A stretch of DNA of 60,000 bases from Cristatella mucedo (GCA_009760855.2 WPIO01000006.1:9590001-9650000), one strand, 5' to 3'. Shown: positions 35,775-45,649, numbered from the stretch's first letter. The notes: generated from the sequence alone by a model not told the origin. Program-made: numbers and translations.

Positions 35775-38700
35775 TCTGGTTTCTATCTCCCTTTCTCTCC
35801 GTCTATCTCTTTCTCTCTTGATTTCCCCCCCCCGTTTTTGAGCTGCCATTCTCTTCCCTCTTCGTGTCATTCAACTCCAGTCCGCATGATTCAGGTTTGT
35901 TCGTGCCGGCAGCATTCCTAGTGGGTATCAGCTTTGTGTCAGCTGAAGAAAGCGGTACTGCCATTCTGCTCATGGTCCTCGCGCTGACTTTCAACTCGTT
36001 CACGAAAGTGGGTTACATGGTCAGTCACGTGGACATAGCTCCCAGGTAGGTGCAGCCGTCTCAAGGTATTGCACGATTCTGAAAACCTGTGCAATTCTTA
36101 GTGATTTATGACTTTCTAGTTAAATAAGTCACTTTTGCTATCTGCTGTTTCTTGCCAAAGAACATTGTGTTCGAACTTAATTAAAGCATCCTCTTTATTG
36201 TGTGGTTCTAGATTCTCTGGTGAATTATTCGGCTTCACCAACACCTTTGCCACCATACCGGGCATGGTTTCGCCACCTCTGGTCAGTTCATTAACTGCCA
36301 ACGTGAGTACAGTGACGGACTCGATCGCTGTGTGTCGCTGAGACGTGTGCAGAGTACGCGAGCAAGCTGCTGATTAGATTTAATACAATTCCCCATGGGA
36401 CGGCTCCAGAAGCAGTTGCTGTCGAAGCGACCAGGCGCCAGAATTCTTGAGTGGTGCTCTCACACGTTGAAACTACCTGAATCTCAGCGGAAAGTGGTTA
36501 CTGTGAGGGCTGCAGTAACAGTAGATCCCATACGACACTACATCCTTACCTTGCGTTTAGCGTAAGAGTAAAACATTCTTAAGTATCGCTCATGGTAAAA
36601 TGCATTCTGCCACTTGGCACGGCCCTTCTGTGGGAGCTACCTATCCAACACTGGGCTTGTCACGTTTGAGAGCGGCGTAAGCCGACTGCACGTGCGGTGT
36701 GCACTTTTATCTGGTTAATTCCCAATAACATTTGCTATTCCGTTGATATCGTCGCTTGGATTGTGCGCGAGCTGTCCATAGATATGCTGCTCAAAACTTG
36801 ACCTGCTTGGCCTAAGGTGCGATGACGCCGTTAGTCAATGCCAACCGTCGGGCCTACTTCAGAGGGTTACTAAGAGCCTCCCTGAATCCAGCGTCCGTCC
36901 TATCAACCACTCAGCTATCAAACCTTCGGACCGTAAGTGTAAAGCCCGGTTTAGCATTCGCTGTGTTAGTGGCTCACTTACCGTGCTTCAGCTTGTCGTG
37001 AAAAGTCGACCATCGGCCGGAACTGAGGTTCCAATCAAGTTCGTAGGAAGAGCGTCTGCCGGCCCGGCTAGATGCCGCCCAGCTTGCGAGCCACTTAATC
37101 GCCGTTACGCATTTAATACTTTGCTTGAGAGCATTAAACAACCGATTCCAATAGGTTTTAGCACGTGTGTCCTTTACTAAACGAGCTAGGATGGATGCCG
37201 GTTGAGAACGGATACAGAGAAAAGTTCTTACGCTGACCCACAAGGCTCGTCACGGCCTGGCTCCTTCGTACCTAGCTGAACTGCCGCACCAGTTTCAGCC
37301 TTTTCGCGCCCTCAGGTCCTGTATGGGCAATAAATTAGCCGTTCTATTCTTCAGCTTAAAGACCATTCGCGACAGAAGCTTTAGCTCTACAGGTCCTAGA
37401 CTGTGGAACTCGCTTCCACAATTCATACGCAACGACAACTACTCTCCTGCTGCCGACTATGGCTCAACTTTTAAGCGGTCCTGAGCTGCTACTTCCATGC
37501 TACTCACTACCTCAACTTCTCTACTTACTCTGCTATGCTTCCCACTTTCTCTTTGTTGCGTGAGACGAAGTCTGTCGGCTACCGAATGCGTACCGAAAAC
37601 CGCTTAGGCTGTGAGTGCACTATACAAAACTATCCTGCGTGACACCCACAAAGTCTGTATGGCTTCGTGGAGTTACAGACGGAGATACATTACATTACAA
37701 TAAGGGAACCATCTACATGGAACTGCAGTAACAGTCAACCGGAAAATGCAAAGCATGCTGCAGCTCCAGTACGTCTGCACGGCCGCTTTAGGCATTAGAC
37801 AACTTTTTAAATTCCGCCTTTTAAATATCTATTTACTAAAAACCTAGGGTTTACTTGGCCGCGATAACGCTGTCCATGAGAAGCTAGCTACATTTGTGCT
37901 GACTGAGACGTGGTCGACGCCCTGCTCTTGAGACTGTGCTTATGAGAATCCATCCGGGCTCTCATTCTTTCCGTCCATGTGGTCTGACAAGGTGAGAGGC
38001 ATGGCACAATAGTCTGTCGTAAATCTTTCTCTATAAGGCCTGCGGTTTTTTGCATGTGCCGTTGTTCAAATTAATTTCTAAAAGGACCATATCAAAGACC
38101 ACACCTCTCATTGCAGTAATCTGGCCGTTATTTGTGTTGCTTCCTCAGACAAGTTAATCTTTATCTAGACACATGGATACAAGTGATTTTAAACTAGTCG
38201 GTTGACTAAGCACTAGTCTCTCATAAGATTCCGGGCTCAACGAGCACCAGTATAGCCAAAGGATTGCTCTAGGCCCTTCATTGCAAGTGAGGCTCCATGT
38301 GATAAGGTTTCAATTAAGATTTCCAGCCGTTAGACCCAAAAAGTAGCTCAAATACTTTAAACTAGCTAATGAAGGGATCTTTGCCAGTACTAAAGAAAGG
38401 TTAATGCGTTTGGATACGATACGTTTTCGAGGCCTGATTGAGTGTTGTCAGACAAGAGTTTTCCTCAGAATCTGCGATCTCTTCTTCACTGGCACGTGGT
38501 AACATGTACTCTCAATCTCTCAGCTCGTAGCACAAGTCAGTCTACCTAGAGTCTCAGAGCTGCGACAGATTCGGCCATGCCATTTAGCCACACATCTTCA
38601 TGCTCTGGGAGAGACAGGTGATTGGATTGTCGTTGTAAGAGTATTCACCTGTTTGAAGCCTGGATTCCTTCGAAAGACTCCTGGTTAGGAATTCTCAGGC

Positions 38701-39231
38701 ACCGGCTTTCCTAGCAAAATAATGCTGAGACTTTCATATATCAAGGATTTCCCACTAGCTACGTTCACTTCAGTATACAGTGAATATGCAGCGGTTTTTT
38801 ATCAGCATGAGTACTGCATCATCTCCGTAACAATCCTGGTTTTCCAGGCCAAAGTATTAATGTTTTTAGTGATGTACGTGTTTTGAGTGAAGTACGGATG
38901 CCACGCTAGGATTCTCAGCTGCAAAGAAGCTACAACAAGGGCTGAGAAGGCAACCACACAAAACTAACACTGATTTGAATTGTAGGGTACGCACGAGGAA
39001 TGGCAAACAGTGTTCTACATCTGGGCAGCTATATTTTGTTTCGGTGCAGTCGTGTTCCTTATATTCGGTAAGGGTACAATACAGAGCTGGGCGTATGCTG
39101 AAACTGCTCTCGAACCGTCCACAAGTTTGGAGGAGAAACATTTAGAGGAGAACATTCGAAAGGAAAACATTGCTTTGCAATACGTTCAAACCTCCAAGGA
39201 TAATCTGGGCTACGATCATGAGGGTGATTAA
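11157..39231 (+). CDS. SLC17-family anion transporter, gene 1 (10 coding exons)
   Basis: I join exons 11157-11160, 14683-14888, 21801-22061, 23601-23688, 23912-24147, 28669-28818, 30439-30568, 35895-36045, 36212-36302 and 38986-39231. All borders are GT-AG, all phases agree, and the result is 520 residues (human sialin is about 495). The family is the major facilitator superfamily, 12 membrane helices, which moves organic anions or phosphate across lysosomal, vesicle or plasma membranes. Signatures: TM1 with TRSNISIAM (Arg27); a luminal loop with N-glycosylation sites at Asn46, Asn53 and Asn65; [10 protein letters not shown] after TM2; [12 protein letters not shown] (170-181); and [13 protein letters not shown] near TM11. 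Substrate cannot be read from sequence. TM4 reads RAFMGLST where sialin has two glutamates. Residues 471-520 form a charged cytoplasmic tail. A paralog starts at 48615. The N-terminus is the least certain part. Confidence 0.88.
11161..14682. other. Intron 1 of SLC17 gene 1
   Basis: 3.5 kb, phase 1. It begins with GC-triplet-rich sequence (11205-11260) and contains a tRNA-SINE at 13881-14045. Almost all of it has a recognisable counterpart in intron 1 of gene 2 (48634-52665). No coding frame is conserved between the two. Confidence 0.65.
13881..14045 (+). mobile_element. tRNA-derived SINE, old copy in intron 1
   Basis: A box-like start (TTGGCCTAGTATTAAAGGTG), B box-like block (CACTCGAGCCC), then the family tail with TATACAAATAAATTATATT. 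The same insertion is at 51881-52050 in gene 2 at nearly the same distance from exon 2, so it predates the tandem duplication. Confidence 0.75.
14683..14888 (+). CDS. SLC17 gene 1, coding exon 2
   Basis: 206 bases, acceptor TTATGCAG, donor GTAGGT. It encodes the N-terminus, TM1 (about residues 9-38) and the glycosylated TM1-TM2 loop to Ser70. Same length as gene 2 exon 2 (52666-52871). The loop is the most diverged coding part between paralogs. Confidence 0.85.
14913..15330 (-). mobile_element. Two antisense L2/SINE-type tails in intron 2
   Basis: On the minus strand, hairpin-tail blocks (GCCTGGATAGAGAT...TTCTCTTAGG and GCGCCTGGGCAGAGATTAAG...TCTCTT) occur at about 14935-14975 and 15270-15312. 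They match the tail common to the L2 LINE and the tRNA-SINE. Bodies are diverged. Counterparts exist at 52930-53050, 53262-53300 and 55425-55470. Confidence 0.55.
16465..17076 (+). pseudogene. L2-B endonuclease domain
   Basis: A frame with [35 protein letters not shown] and [16 protein letters not shown], the usual order of an AP-endonuclease-like domain that nicks target DNA in L2 and related LINEs. The catalytic-loop Asp/Asn of GDVNVHFDN are present. The histidine motif near the domain end falls after a frame break. Frames upstream ([16 protein letters not shown], about 16381-16430) show the domain start in another phase. Confidence 0.75.
17659..18527 (+). pseudogene. L2-B reverse transcriptase, decayed
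   Basis: Fragments in different frames cover RT fingers and palm: [29 protein letters not shown], then [20 protein letters not shown] and [10 protein letters not shown]. Stops and frameshifts separate them. The active site Asp to Asn change would abolish catalysis. Confidence 0.75.
18608..19456 (-). mobile_element. L2 copy nested in L2-B, opposite strand
   Basis: The element reads right to left, starting about 19450 (5' truncated in the RT C-terminal region) and ending at 18608 with the TTATTA tail and hairpin. A 7-base target site duplication TGCATAA lies at 18601-18607 and 19457-19463. Removing the insert restores the host L2-B sequence as compared with L2-A. Its ORF (19085-19555 minus) ends early at a stop after HSMAPA. 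Confidence 0.85.
21240..21480 (+). mobile_element. Second tRNA-like SINE, old copy in intron 2
   Basis: A B-box match (GGTTCAAATCC, 21345-21355) lies about 75 bases after an A-box-like string (TGGTCTAGGCAATTAAAAACC with weak fit, near 21264). Both are conserved at 57000-57130 in gene 2. It is not a functional tRNA: no cloverleaf fits. A SINE older than the duplication is the simplest reading. Confidence 0.45.
21801..22061 (+). CDS. SLC17 gene 1, coding exon 3
   Basis: 261 bases, phase 0 at both ends, acceptor TATTCCAG, donor GTAAGC. It encodes residues 71-157: TM2 with [16 protein letters not shown], the cytoplasmic [10 protein letters not shown] turn typical of SLC17, TM3, and the first part of TM4 ending RAFMGLST. 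Gene 2 exon 3 is one codon longer at its start. Confidence 0.9.
22160..22470 (-). mobile_element. Antisense L2-clade fragment in intron 3
   Basis: On the minus strand the block resembles the RT C-terminal region of L2 ([18 protein letters not shown] in one frame, matching [11 protein letters not shown]...ITPLL when shifted). A related block is at 58160-58380, the same place in gene 2, so the insertion is older than the duplication. Confidence 0.55.
23145..23199. repeat. CA/TA microsatellite in intron 3
   Basis: A short (CA)6 run followed by about fifteen TA units. Confidence 0.9.
23601..23688 (+). CDS. SLC17 gene 1, coding exon 4
   Basis: 88 bases, acceptor GGATTTGCAG, donor GTAAGT. It encodes residues 158-186 plus one base: [21 protein letters not shown], the most conserved SLC17 block, at the end of TM4 and the following loop. 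The exon and its flanks are essentially identical to gene 2 (58492-58579). Confidence 0.92.
23761..23819. repeat. Minisatellite, four 14-15 base units, in intron 4
   Basis: Four copies of TTCCGTAGTAGCGGG with one missing base and one G-to-A change. Intron 4 of gene 2 (58580-58716) lacks it, so the array arose in copy 1. Confidence 0.9.
23912..24147 (+). CDS. SLC17 gene 1, coding exon 5
   Basis: 236 bases, acceptor CGTGATAG, donor GTACGT, phase 1 to phase 0. It encodes residues 187-265: TM5, the DGGWPSLFY turn, TM6 and the start of the central cytoplasmic loop with [18 protein letters not shown]. Most differences from gene 2 in the second half are synonymous, which suggests selection on both copies. 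Confidence 0.92.
24148..28668. other. Intron 5 of SLC17 gene 1
   Basis: 4.5 kb. The first kilobase (to about 25300) matches 58953-60000 after gene 2 exon 5. The rest has no paralog in the window. A 171-codon minus frame (25811-26326) and a 72-codon minus frame (26428-26646) are open but show no domain or codon pattern I can support. A diverged repeat near 25560-25650 resembles 12950-13015. Confidence 0.5.
28669..28818 (+). CDS. SLC17 gene 1, coding exon 6
   Basis: 150 bases, phase 0, acceptor TTCACTTGTAG, donor GTGACA. It encodes residues 266-315: the VPW motif after the central loop, TM7 with [11 protein letters not shown], and [13 protein letters not shown], a standard SLC17 order. Confidence 0.88.
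28819..30438. other. Intron 6 of SLC17 gene 1
   Basis: 1.6 kb of sequence without a recognised gene or repeat. No paralogous sequence is in the window because gene 2 is cut before this point. Confidence 0.5.
30439..30568 (+). CDS. SLC17 gene 1, coding exon 7
   Basis: 130 bases, acceptor CTCTTGCAG, donor GTATGT, phase 0 to phase 1. It encodes residues 316-358: TM8 ([17 protein letters not shown]) and the cytoplasmic turn with IADRLRKKG and the RK pair before TM9. Confidence 0.88.
31217..31380 (+). mobile_element. tRNA-derived SINE in intron 7
   Basis: A-box-like TGGCCCAGTGGTTACGGTG, B-box-like GGGCTTGAGCCCC, then a tail reading AGAGATTAAAGTTCTCTTATGG and ending in ATTATTATTA. This is a good match to the SINE at 46647. 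Confidence 0.8.
33345..33368. repeat. Perfect 11-base-arm palindrome
   Basis: Arms CTCCTCGAATA and TATTCGAGGAG are separated by two bases. It lies in intron 7, with no known role. Confidence 0.85.
34745..34930 (+). mobile_element. L2-clade LINE fragment
   Basis: A decayed RT C-terminal end: [23 protein letters not shown] and stops correspond to [12 protein letters not shown]...[11 protein letters not shown] of L2-A. Confidence 0.7.
35559..35772. repeat. Two (CT)n arrays before exon 8
   Basis: CT runs of about 42 units (35559-35642) and 32 units (35709-35772), split by 66 bases of T-rich sequence. They end 123 bases before the exon 8 acceptor and make an unusually long pyrimidine stretch on the coding strand. 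Confidence 0.95.
35895..36045 (+). CDS. SLC17 gene 1, coding exon 8
   Basis: 151 bases, acceptor GATTCAG, donor GTAGGT. It encodes residues 359-409: TM9 ([15 protein letters not shown]), TM10 and VSHVDIAP, the family motif in which sialin has INHLDIAP. It ends inside an Arg codon completed by exon 9. Confidence 0.9.
36212..36302 (+). CDS. SLC17 gene 1, coding exon 9
   Basis: 91 bases, acceptor GTGGTTCTAG, donor GTGAGT. It encodes [19 protein letters not shown] and the rest of TM11, a hallmark of the family. Intron 8 before it is only 166 bases. Confidence 0.92.
36303..38985. other. Intron 9 of SLC17 gene 1
   Basis: 2.7 kb. LINE family II occupies 37187-37710. The rest (36303-37186 and 37711-38985) shows no recognised gene. 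Confidence 0.55.
37187..37710 (+). mobile_element. LINE family II, copy II-c, 3' end
   Basis: It encodes an RT C-terminal region in pieces: [35 protein letters not shown] and [12 protein letters not shown] 3' UTR follows with GGAGTTACAGACGGAGATACATTACATTACA. Same family as the copies at 6795, 43085 and 45650, but more diverged and with almost no TACA array. Confidence 0.75.
38986..39231 (+). CDS. SLC17 gene 1, coding exon 10 (last)
   Basis: 246 bases including the stop, acceptor TTGAATTGTAG. It encodes residues 440-520: [20 protein letters not shown] (TM12), [10 protein letters not shown] (typical SLC17 end of TM12) and a charged tail of about 50 residues rich in Glu and Lys. Stop TAA at 39229-39231. 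Confidence 0.92.
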   Translation, partial: GTHEEWQTVFYIWAAIFCFGAVVFLIFGKGTIQSWAYAETALEPSTSLEEKHLEENIRKENIALQYVQTSKDNLGYDHEGD

Positions 39232-39235
39232 TAAA
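39230..39235 (+). promoter_or_regulatory. Polyadenylation signal AATAAA
   Basis: A canonical AATAAA overlaps the stop codon of SLC17 gene 1. If used, the 3' UTR would be only about 15-30 bases; a longer one is possible if another signal is used. Confidence 0.5.
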
Positions 39236-39424
39236 ATACAAAATTGAATCATTATGATGTCCTTATACAATAGCATTACACCTCTATGCAACATGAAACG
39301 ACGTCATACATGCGGCATCATTTGTCATGTACTGAGGTATAGTTGATTGCCTATAATTTATGACTGCATTCTCACCGCTCTTTGTTACGTAGTCATCAAA
39401 CCAGTGGCTATTACACTGTAGCGT

Positions 39425-39700
39425 GTCGTGAGTTAAAGGCTTTGAGAGCATACGAGCTAACGGCATAGTCTCCAACGGATTTGAGGTTGGTTAGAGGTTT
39501 AGCTAAATAGCTTAGGTCCAAAACTTAGGTTGGATGAGGCCCAGCCTGATTGTGGAATAATTGAGATAGGTAGACCTAAGCAAGAGAACATGACCTCAAG
39601 CATATGGACCTCAAGTGAGTCATGAAATGACAAAGTTGGTACACGGCTCGATAGGCTTGTGCAGAGCACTAAAAAGTGGCATAACATAGCAGCTGTTACG
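39425..39700 (-). mobile_element. Antisense L2-clade fragment
   Basis: On the plus strand, GCTTTGAGAGCATACGAGCT and CTCCAACGGATTTGAGG match the antisense end of the L2 ORF at 18957-19005. Similarity fades beyond about 39510, but AGCACTAAAAAGTGGCATAA near 39666 suggests it continues. Confidence 0.55.
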
Positions 39701-40074
39701 GTCAAGGCAATTAGTTCTGGCTGGGGTGTTTTGCATTATCTATAACTATGATTGAACATAGGCAGAAAGACCTTTGAATATTGTCACAGAAATGCATACG
39801 GGATATCACAAATGCGTGGGATCAGCTTTGCTGCGTCCTCCTTATGTGAGTAAGTCCGAGTTAGCTTAGTAAGTTTAGCCATAGTTCTGGATGTTATTTT
39901 TTAGGCTTTTTTCCTCACGTCAGCGCTGGATTGATTTTGTAAACAGCTGGCTGCGCGAATACGACCGTGTGAGGAGTTTGAAAAAAGCTGCCCACTCACA
40001 GTGGCTCGTTCATTAAGGCCCATACGGTCCTTAGTCCCGTTGTTGTTTGCTCGCAAGCAAGGCACCACATGCAT

Positions 40075-40170
40075 GCACAATTCAATCGCGTTTCCCTTTG
40101 CAGCAAATGTTAAGTGCCTAGAAAGAGATTGAGTTCTCTGTGGGCGCTTTTTCAAGTGTATGCTTTATTA
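40075..40170 (+). mobile_element. L2-clade LINE 3' tail fragment
   Basis: GCAGCAAATGTTAAGTGCC and AGAAAGAGATTGAGTTCTCT with the following GGGCGCTTT match the L2 3' hairpin tail. Confidence 0.75.
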
Positions 40171-43084
40171 GATGTCATTCTTAAAGTTAGCATTTGAGCA
40201 GTTAAAAGAGCATGGTTTTTCAAGGTAAGATTAGTAGCATTGTATTGGTTTTCAAATTTTAGCTCTTGTTCACAATAACTTGGTTAATTTTTGCTCCCTT
40301 CAGTTGTTGTTGTACTGCTCCTAAACATACGTAAGCAAGATTCGGCTCGCATTTCTGCCAGAATAACGATAACAACTATGCCCACACAACTTTCATGATT
40401 TTCAGCGGTCTAAAATAGAGCAAGTGGGACTGCTTTGACATGAATATATTACGAATGAATAATGAAAGAGAAGTTCGCACTGTAGAGGTAGATGTTTCGC
40501 ACGACTAGTTATTTCCTGTGCTCTGTTTTAGAAAGCACTTAATATTCCTAGACCAACATGGGTACTCATCATCTTGCTTAGTTTTATTTCTGGACTAAAT
40601 ATAATTTCTCGCGACACTCGTGAAACTCTTACAGACGTCCCAGTAAAGACGTAGTTTTATCTATGCGTTGCTTTGTCAAACGCACTCTTTGGCTTCAGTG
40701 GAAACCTAAATACGTAGAAACTACGCGGCGGCCATTTTTCTGCTGGTGCGACTGAAAGGGCTCCGACTTCGCGCCTTCGATACGCACGCTGAGCCGATTT
40801 CTAGAGGGAGGCTGTCTGTTTTTAAGTGGCAGTGGTCCATTTTTTAGAGACGCTTAAAAGGCATTCTTGCTTAGACGGGACTAAAATGGCTGCCGCTCAG
40901 TGCGCTTTCGGCGCCACTAGTCTGGCTCTTACAGAAGTGCCGCTTGCGACCCATATATTTGCAGATGATCAAAGAGCCCCTCCGTGCGCTTCCAGGTAAC
41001 TCCCTAGGCTGGAGGCAGCCGTCTTTTTCTTTTAGTCTAGGCAAAATCAACCCGGCCGGCAGCGATGTAGTTGTGGTGCCTTCCGGGCACGGCTTAAACC
41101 TTTTGCAGCGAGGGGACCTATTTCTGTTGAGATTAGAGCCTAAGAAGACTTTCGGGTAGCACAGCTTCCGTGCTGAGCTTCAGGCCCACCAAAGACGAAT
41201 TTCTCCGTTTTTTGAGGGAGCTAAAGAGAACATTTCGCCGTGCGGACTCGGGCTTGGTATCAACAGGCGGCTGGAGAGGTAGTGCAGCCCACCAATCGCC
41301 CTCGGCATTGAGACCTCACTTCAGCAAAGCACATTGCGAAGATCAGTATTACTGTCATGCAGGATACTCAAGAGAGGCTATCTTATTCCGCCGCATCGTA
41401 CCTCCTGCGGAACCAATCTGACTATATCGCTCTCCTGGCGCTCCTTCAAGCGAGGCTCCCCCAATCCGTGTGTACGGGACTGCAGGCACTTAATTGGGTC
41501 TCCGCCACACCCGCGTGCCTTCTCACTTCGTGCAGTCAGATAAAATGGTCTCCAGGGATCCAACTGGAAAACATTTTTCACGACTGCTACCATTTTGGCA
41601 TTGCCACGAAACCCTTACGTCAGTGTGTCGGCCACTGATCATGTGTAGCCTGGCTCAAGAAGACGAAACTGGCTGGAATCGTGCACTTGAGTACGGTCTA
41701 CCAGGCGGTCTCGATGGGAAGAGCACACTACCGAGTTGTCCAGTGACCCTGCTGTGGTTGTCGCTCTGTCTAGGCACGCAGCCTCTCTCCCACAGCTCGT
41801 CTTCTATTTCCATCTACTACTACTGCTGCACGCTTCACTCTCCGGGAGATGTCAGCGTAGTTCTTCTGTCGTACGACCCCTGCACCGGCCTGTCCACCAG
41901 AGATTGGCCCGACTAGTTAATAGCCTCTAGTGAGCTGTGAACCCCTTAAGTAACAAAGATTACACGTTCTTAAACTCAGGTGGCCGCAGATTAACATGCT
42001 ACTGGAGCCGAGCCATTCTTCAAAGAAGCATTGCCTAAGCCCCTGGGGAAAGCAGAAGTAATTATGCTAGTTTGGCCACGGCTTTGATTTTGATGAGGAA
42101 TAAGAAACGGATTGCATAGATTTACTAAGAGTGGCTATTTCAGATGTTTACAACTGCACAATATCTCCACAGATGCTAACTGCTACCACACGCAGAAAAT
42201 TGCCGACATCAATATATCGGAGTTGGGATATTTTCGTAACGGTCAAGCTATTAAAGCTGCCTTGATAATTTCAAAGATACCGCTATCTGCAATATTAGAC
42301 AGTAAAGTACATTGGCGAACTGTAAGCCTTGGGAATTTGCTTTGCAACTAGGCCTCAGAGATTCGCACTGTGTTGCATGTCTAGATTCAGCACGATTTGT
42401 AAACGACACTGACCCAATAAATATTTTGTAATGTAATAGGTAAACCGACTAAGAACCGAACGCAACAAGAATCAGCACAAAAAGCATTATCTTTTACGTA
42501 ATATTGATTAATACATAAAAACCTCACATCTAAATTCGGGTGAATTCACTTCAAGAATCCTGCCTCGAACTTTATATAGCCTGGATAGTTCTCTTATGGG
42601 GCTATGCAAGTGGCCTATTTTATTATCTATGGCTCTTTCTTTCAGCTTTCCATTCAGGATCTTGATCGGCAATCATCCATAAAATGTACTGGCTGCGTAT
42701 TTAAAGTCTACATCTAATTCTCAGCCAATTAACGAAACCGGCGAACACATAGCATAGCAGTGCAAATGTAAAACTCACTCTACACAAATCTGGCAGCTTT
42801 CAAACGAGCCAAATCACCTGGTCCAACCCGCAAGTGCTGGGGTAGGCGCAGCGGAAGGAGGTCATACTGCAGAGAGCTCAAGCTGCTGGAAAGATAAGGT
42901 CTTACTTTTAAAAAAGTTCGTAGTTTTGAAAGGTTCCATCAAGCTAATGTCCAGCTTAAACTATGAGTACATCGGCCACGTGAAAAATGAAATCTTCCTT
43001 CTCCATTTTTTACACTTGCTGTACTGTAATGTACCTTCTATAAATAAATAAAACAAAAAGACAAACCAATCGGTTATTGGTATA
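40171..43084. other. Intergenic, no gene recognised
   Basis: A few open frames of 70-140 codons around 40944-41930 overlap one another in different phases and show no domain, splice pattern or repeat match. A SINE tail remnant is at 42578-42626 (GTTCTCTTATGGGGCTATGC). Otherwise nothing is seen. Confidence 0.45.
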
Positions 43085-45570
43085 TATCATGAAGCAACCG
43101 CCTTACCTAGTGTGCCATCACGGCAGCAAGGAAGCAGCAGCTCAGGACCACTGGAAAGGATGTGCCATAGCCGTCAGCAAGAGAGTAGTTGCCGTTTCGT
43201 AAGAATTGTGGAAGCGAGTTCCACAGTCAAGGACCTGCAGAGCTAACGCTTCTGTCACCAACGGTCTTTAAGCGAAGGAACGGAACAGCTAATTTATTGC
43301 CCACACAGGACCTGATGGCACGAGGAGGCTGAAACTGGTGCAGCAGTTCCGCTTGGTATGGAAGAGCCAAGCCGTGGCAGGCCTTGTAGGTCAGCGTTAG
43401 AACTTTGCTCTGAATCCGTTGATCAACCGGCAGCCATTCTAGCTCGTTTACAAAGAAGACAAGTGGTCAAACCAATGGAAATTGCAAACTACCCTTGCAG
43501 CCATATTCATAGCCATCTGTAGTGGCCTAGCTGCTTTTTTTGGTAACCCAGCCAAAAGGGAATTACATTATTCAATTAAATATTTGCAAGTCATCGTGGA
43601 AGACAGCTACTTATCTTGAATACGTATCGGACGTGATAGCTATCTGTAGAAGCAGTCTTCTGAATGCAGCATTTACAGTTTAGGCAGCTGTCGAAAACGA
43701 CACCTAGATTTCAAGCACGTGGTGATGGTCGCACAACAGCATCGCCAATTAGAAGAGGAAAGCCTTCCAATCCAGTCACACACTTAGGGTGTCCTATGAG
43801 TAACAGTTCAGTGTTATCGTCATTTAATTTCAAGAAATTGTTAGACATCCAGGATCGAATGTCGGCCAGGCAAGCATTCAGTTTATCAGTTGCTGCAGCA
43901 GATTTCGACGGTTTGAGTGACAAATGCAGCTGAGTATCGTCACCATAAAATTGATATCCTATTCCGTGAGCCTTAATCCCTTTTCCCAGAGGTTGAGTAT
44001 AAATGGAGAACAGCAAGAGACCAAGGACGAACCTTGAGGGACTACACAAATGACCGGTCTTGTGGGTGAGACCTGACCACCACATGCACACTGATTGATC
44101 ACGGTCAGATAAGTACGATTTAAACCACGCCAATGCCTCGTCCACCAGACCGATCGTTGTTCTCAATCGTTCAAATAGAGCATCGTGATTAATGTGCCGA
44201 AGGCAGCTAATAGCTCTAGCAGCGTCATTGTTGCCTCATAGGATGTCATTGTTAATACGGAGGAGAGCATTTTCAGTGGAGTGCTGCCTCTTGAACTCCG
44301 ATTAAAATGTTTCTGATATTTCTTTCTTTTCAATATGTGCTACCAGCTGTTTAGTGACAATTTTTCAAGGATTTTTGACAAAAAAGGAAGAAAGGAAACA
44401 GGGCGTTAGTTTGCAAGGACCTATGTATCGAATCTAGGCTTTTTAAGTATCGGTTTGACGATTGCCGATTTGAAGAACTTGGGTAATACCCCTTTTTTCA
44501 AAGGATTAGAAATGTCGGTTAAGGCAGGGCTAAGTTGGTCTGCCGGTGAATACCATGGCATGACATGGCGGTATAGGGTCTCCAGAAGACGAGCTGTTTT
44601 TACTGTACCTTATTAAGCTACATAATACCCAGATACTTCGGAAAATCTTCTGAGGAAGGTTGCAGGATGCGATTCCACAATTGCTTTACTCGGAGGAGTC
44701 TTTATGAAGGCATGAATGTGCACAATTTGTTCAGTGAAGAAGACTGAAAACTTTCTGTTGAGACATTAATATACGGTGAGTCAGACCTATCAGCATTGGC
44801 CAGTACATTGTTTACCATCTTATATATCTGTTTTGGGTCTGACTGGCAAGACTTCAGTTTCCGAGTGAAAAAGAAGCGCTGTCTTTTTAAGCTTCCGGGT
44901 GTAAACTCGAAGGCGGAAGTTTTTTAAATTGACTAGATCTGCATCAGACCCCGATTTCTTGAAACGACGTTTAAGCCTGCGCTTAACACGGCACATCTTT
45001 CGAAGTATGTTTGTAAACTAGAATTAATCTCCACGACTCTATACACGGATAGAAAGTACGGGTCTTTGCTTGTTAAGAGCAGTCTTAAGTGTCCTGTTCA
45101 CTGCATCAGCTAGAGTATCCAGGCTGTGGGTCAAATCTGGGTGCCGATCAAGAGGACCTGCATCACACACAAAATTCAAAAATGTGTCCATGTCAATTCT
45201 TATTAAGCTACGTTACTGGACAATTTAAGCATTATCCTGTCCGTTTAACGGAGCAAGAACAGTAAACGAGACCGAACAATGATCCGAGAGGGTTGGCGGG
45301 CACACCAGAAGGTCAGTGGTGCAGACATCCTTAGCGATTACGAGATCTAGGATATGGCCACCGACGTGGGTGGTATGATTAACGTGTTGAACCAAACCAA
45401 AATTCTCCAGACATTCAAGAAATGAGCGGACCCGGCTGTTTACATGGTTGTCAGCGTGAATATTTAAGTCTCCGGCAATCAGTTACGACCAGTCGCACGC
45501 AATTATTTAAGCGAGGAACTCCGAAAACTCTGTGCTGTTTAGCTACTTTCCCCGTGTGCTTGGTGGCTTG
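43085..45570 (-). mobile_element. LINE family II, copy II-d, nearly full-length, minus strand
   Basis: Read on the minus strand, the order is endonuclease then RT. An endonuclease frame at about 45500-45240 reads GDLNIHADN, VQHVNHTTHVGGHILDLVI and SDHCSVS (Asp-His near the domain end). A linker follows. RT fingers (FLSKILEKLS, LLELLAAFGT) come at about 44480-44170. The palm at 44166-43711 has FVLGLLLFSIYTQPLG and FYGDDTQLHL. The C-terminal region at about 43445-43310 has WLPVDQRI and HGLALPYQAELLHQF. Several frameshifts and stops separate these blocks, so it is inactive. The family belongs to the L2 clade by motif order and short-tail structure. Confidence 0.82.
43711..44166 (-). pseudogene. 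LINE II-d reverse transcriptase palm
   Basis: A 151-codon frame within II-d. It carries WFKSYLSDR, LFSIYTQPLG, the active site FYGDD and [19 protein letters not shown], all standard L2-clade RT blocks. The rest of the RT lies in other frames on both sides. Confidence 0.85.
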
Positions 45571-45649
45571 CGAAGAATTCAACTAGTTCTATCTTGGCTT
45601 AATAATTGCGATTCCGTTTTGGCTGGGCTATCAAAAAACATTCACTAGC

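Larger units (their letters stand above)
30569..35894. other. Intron 7 of SLC17 gene 1
   Basis: 5.3 kb. It contains a tRNA-SINE (31217-31380), a perfect short palindrome (33345-33368), an L2 fragment (34745-34930) and two long CT arrays (35559-35772). Nothing else is recognisable. Confidence 0.6.

Noticed and set aside
35664-35921. Arg-Glu or Leu-Ser repeat ORFs
   Set aside because: Translations of the CT arrays.
41494-41916. 140-codon ORF, overlapping others at 41357-41638
   Set aside because: Overlapping frames in different phases in balanced-composition DNA and no recognisable motif. Kept as intergenic.
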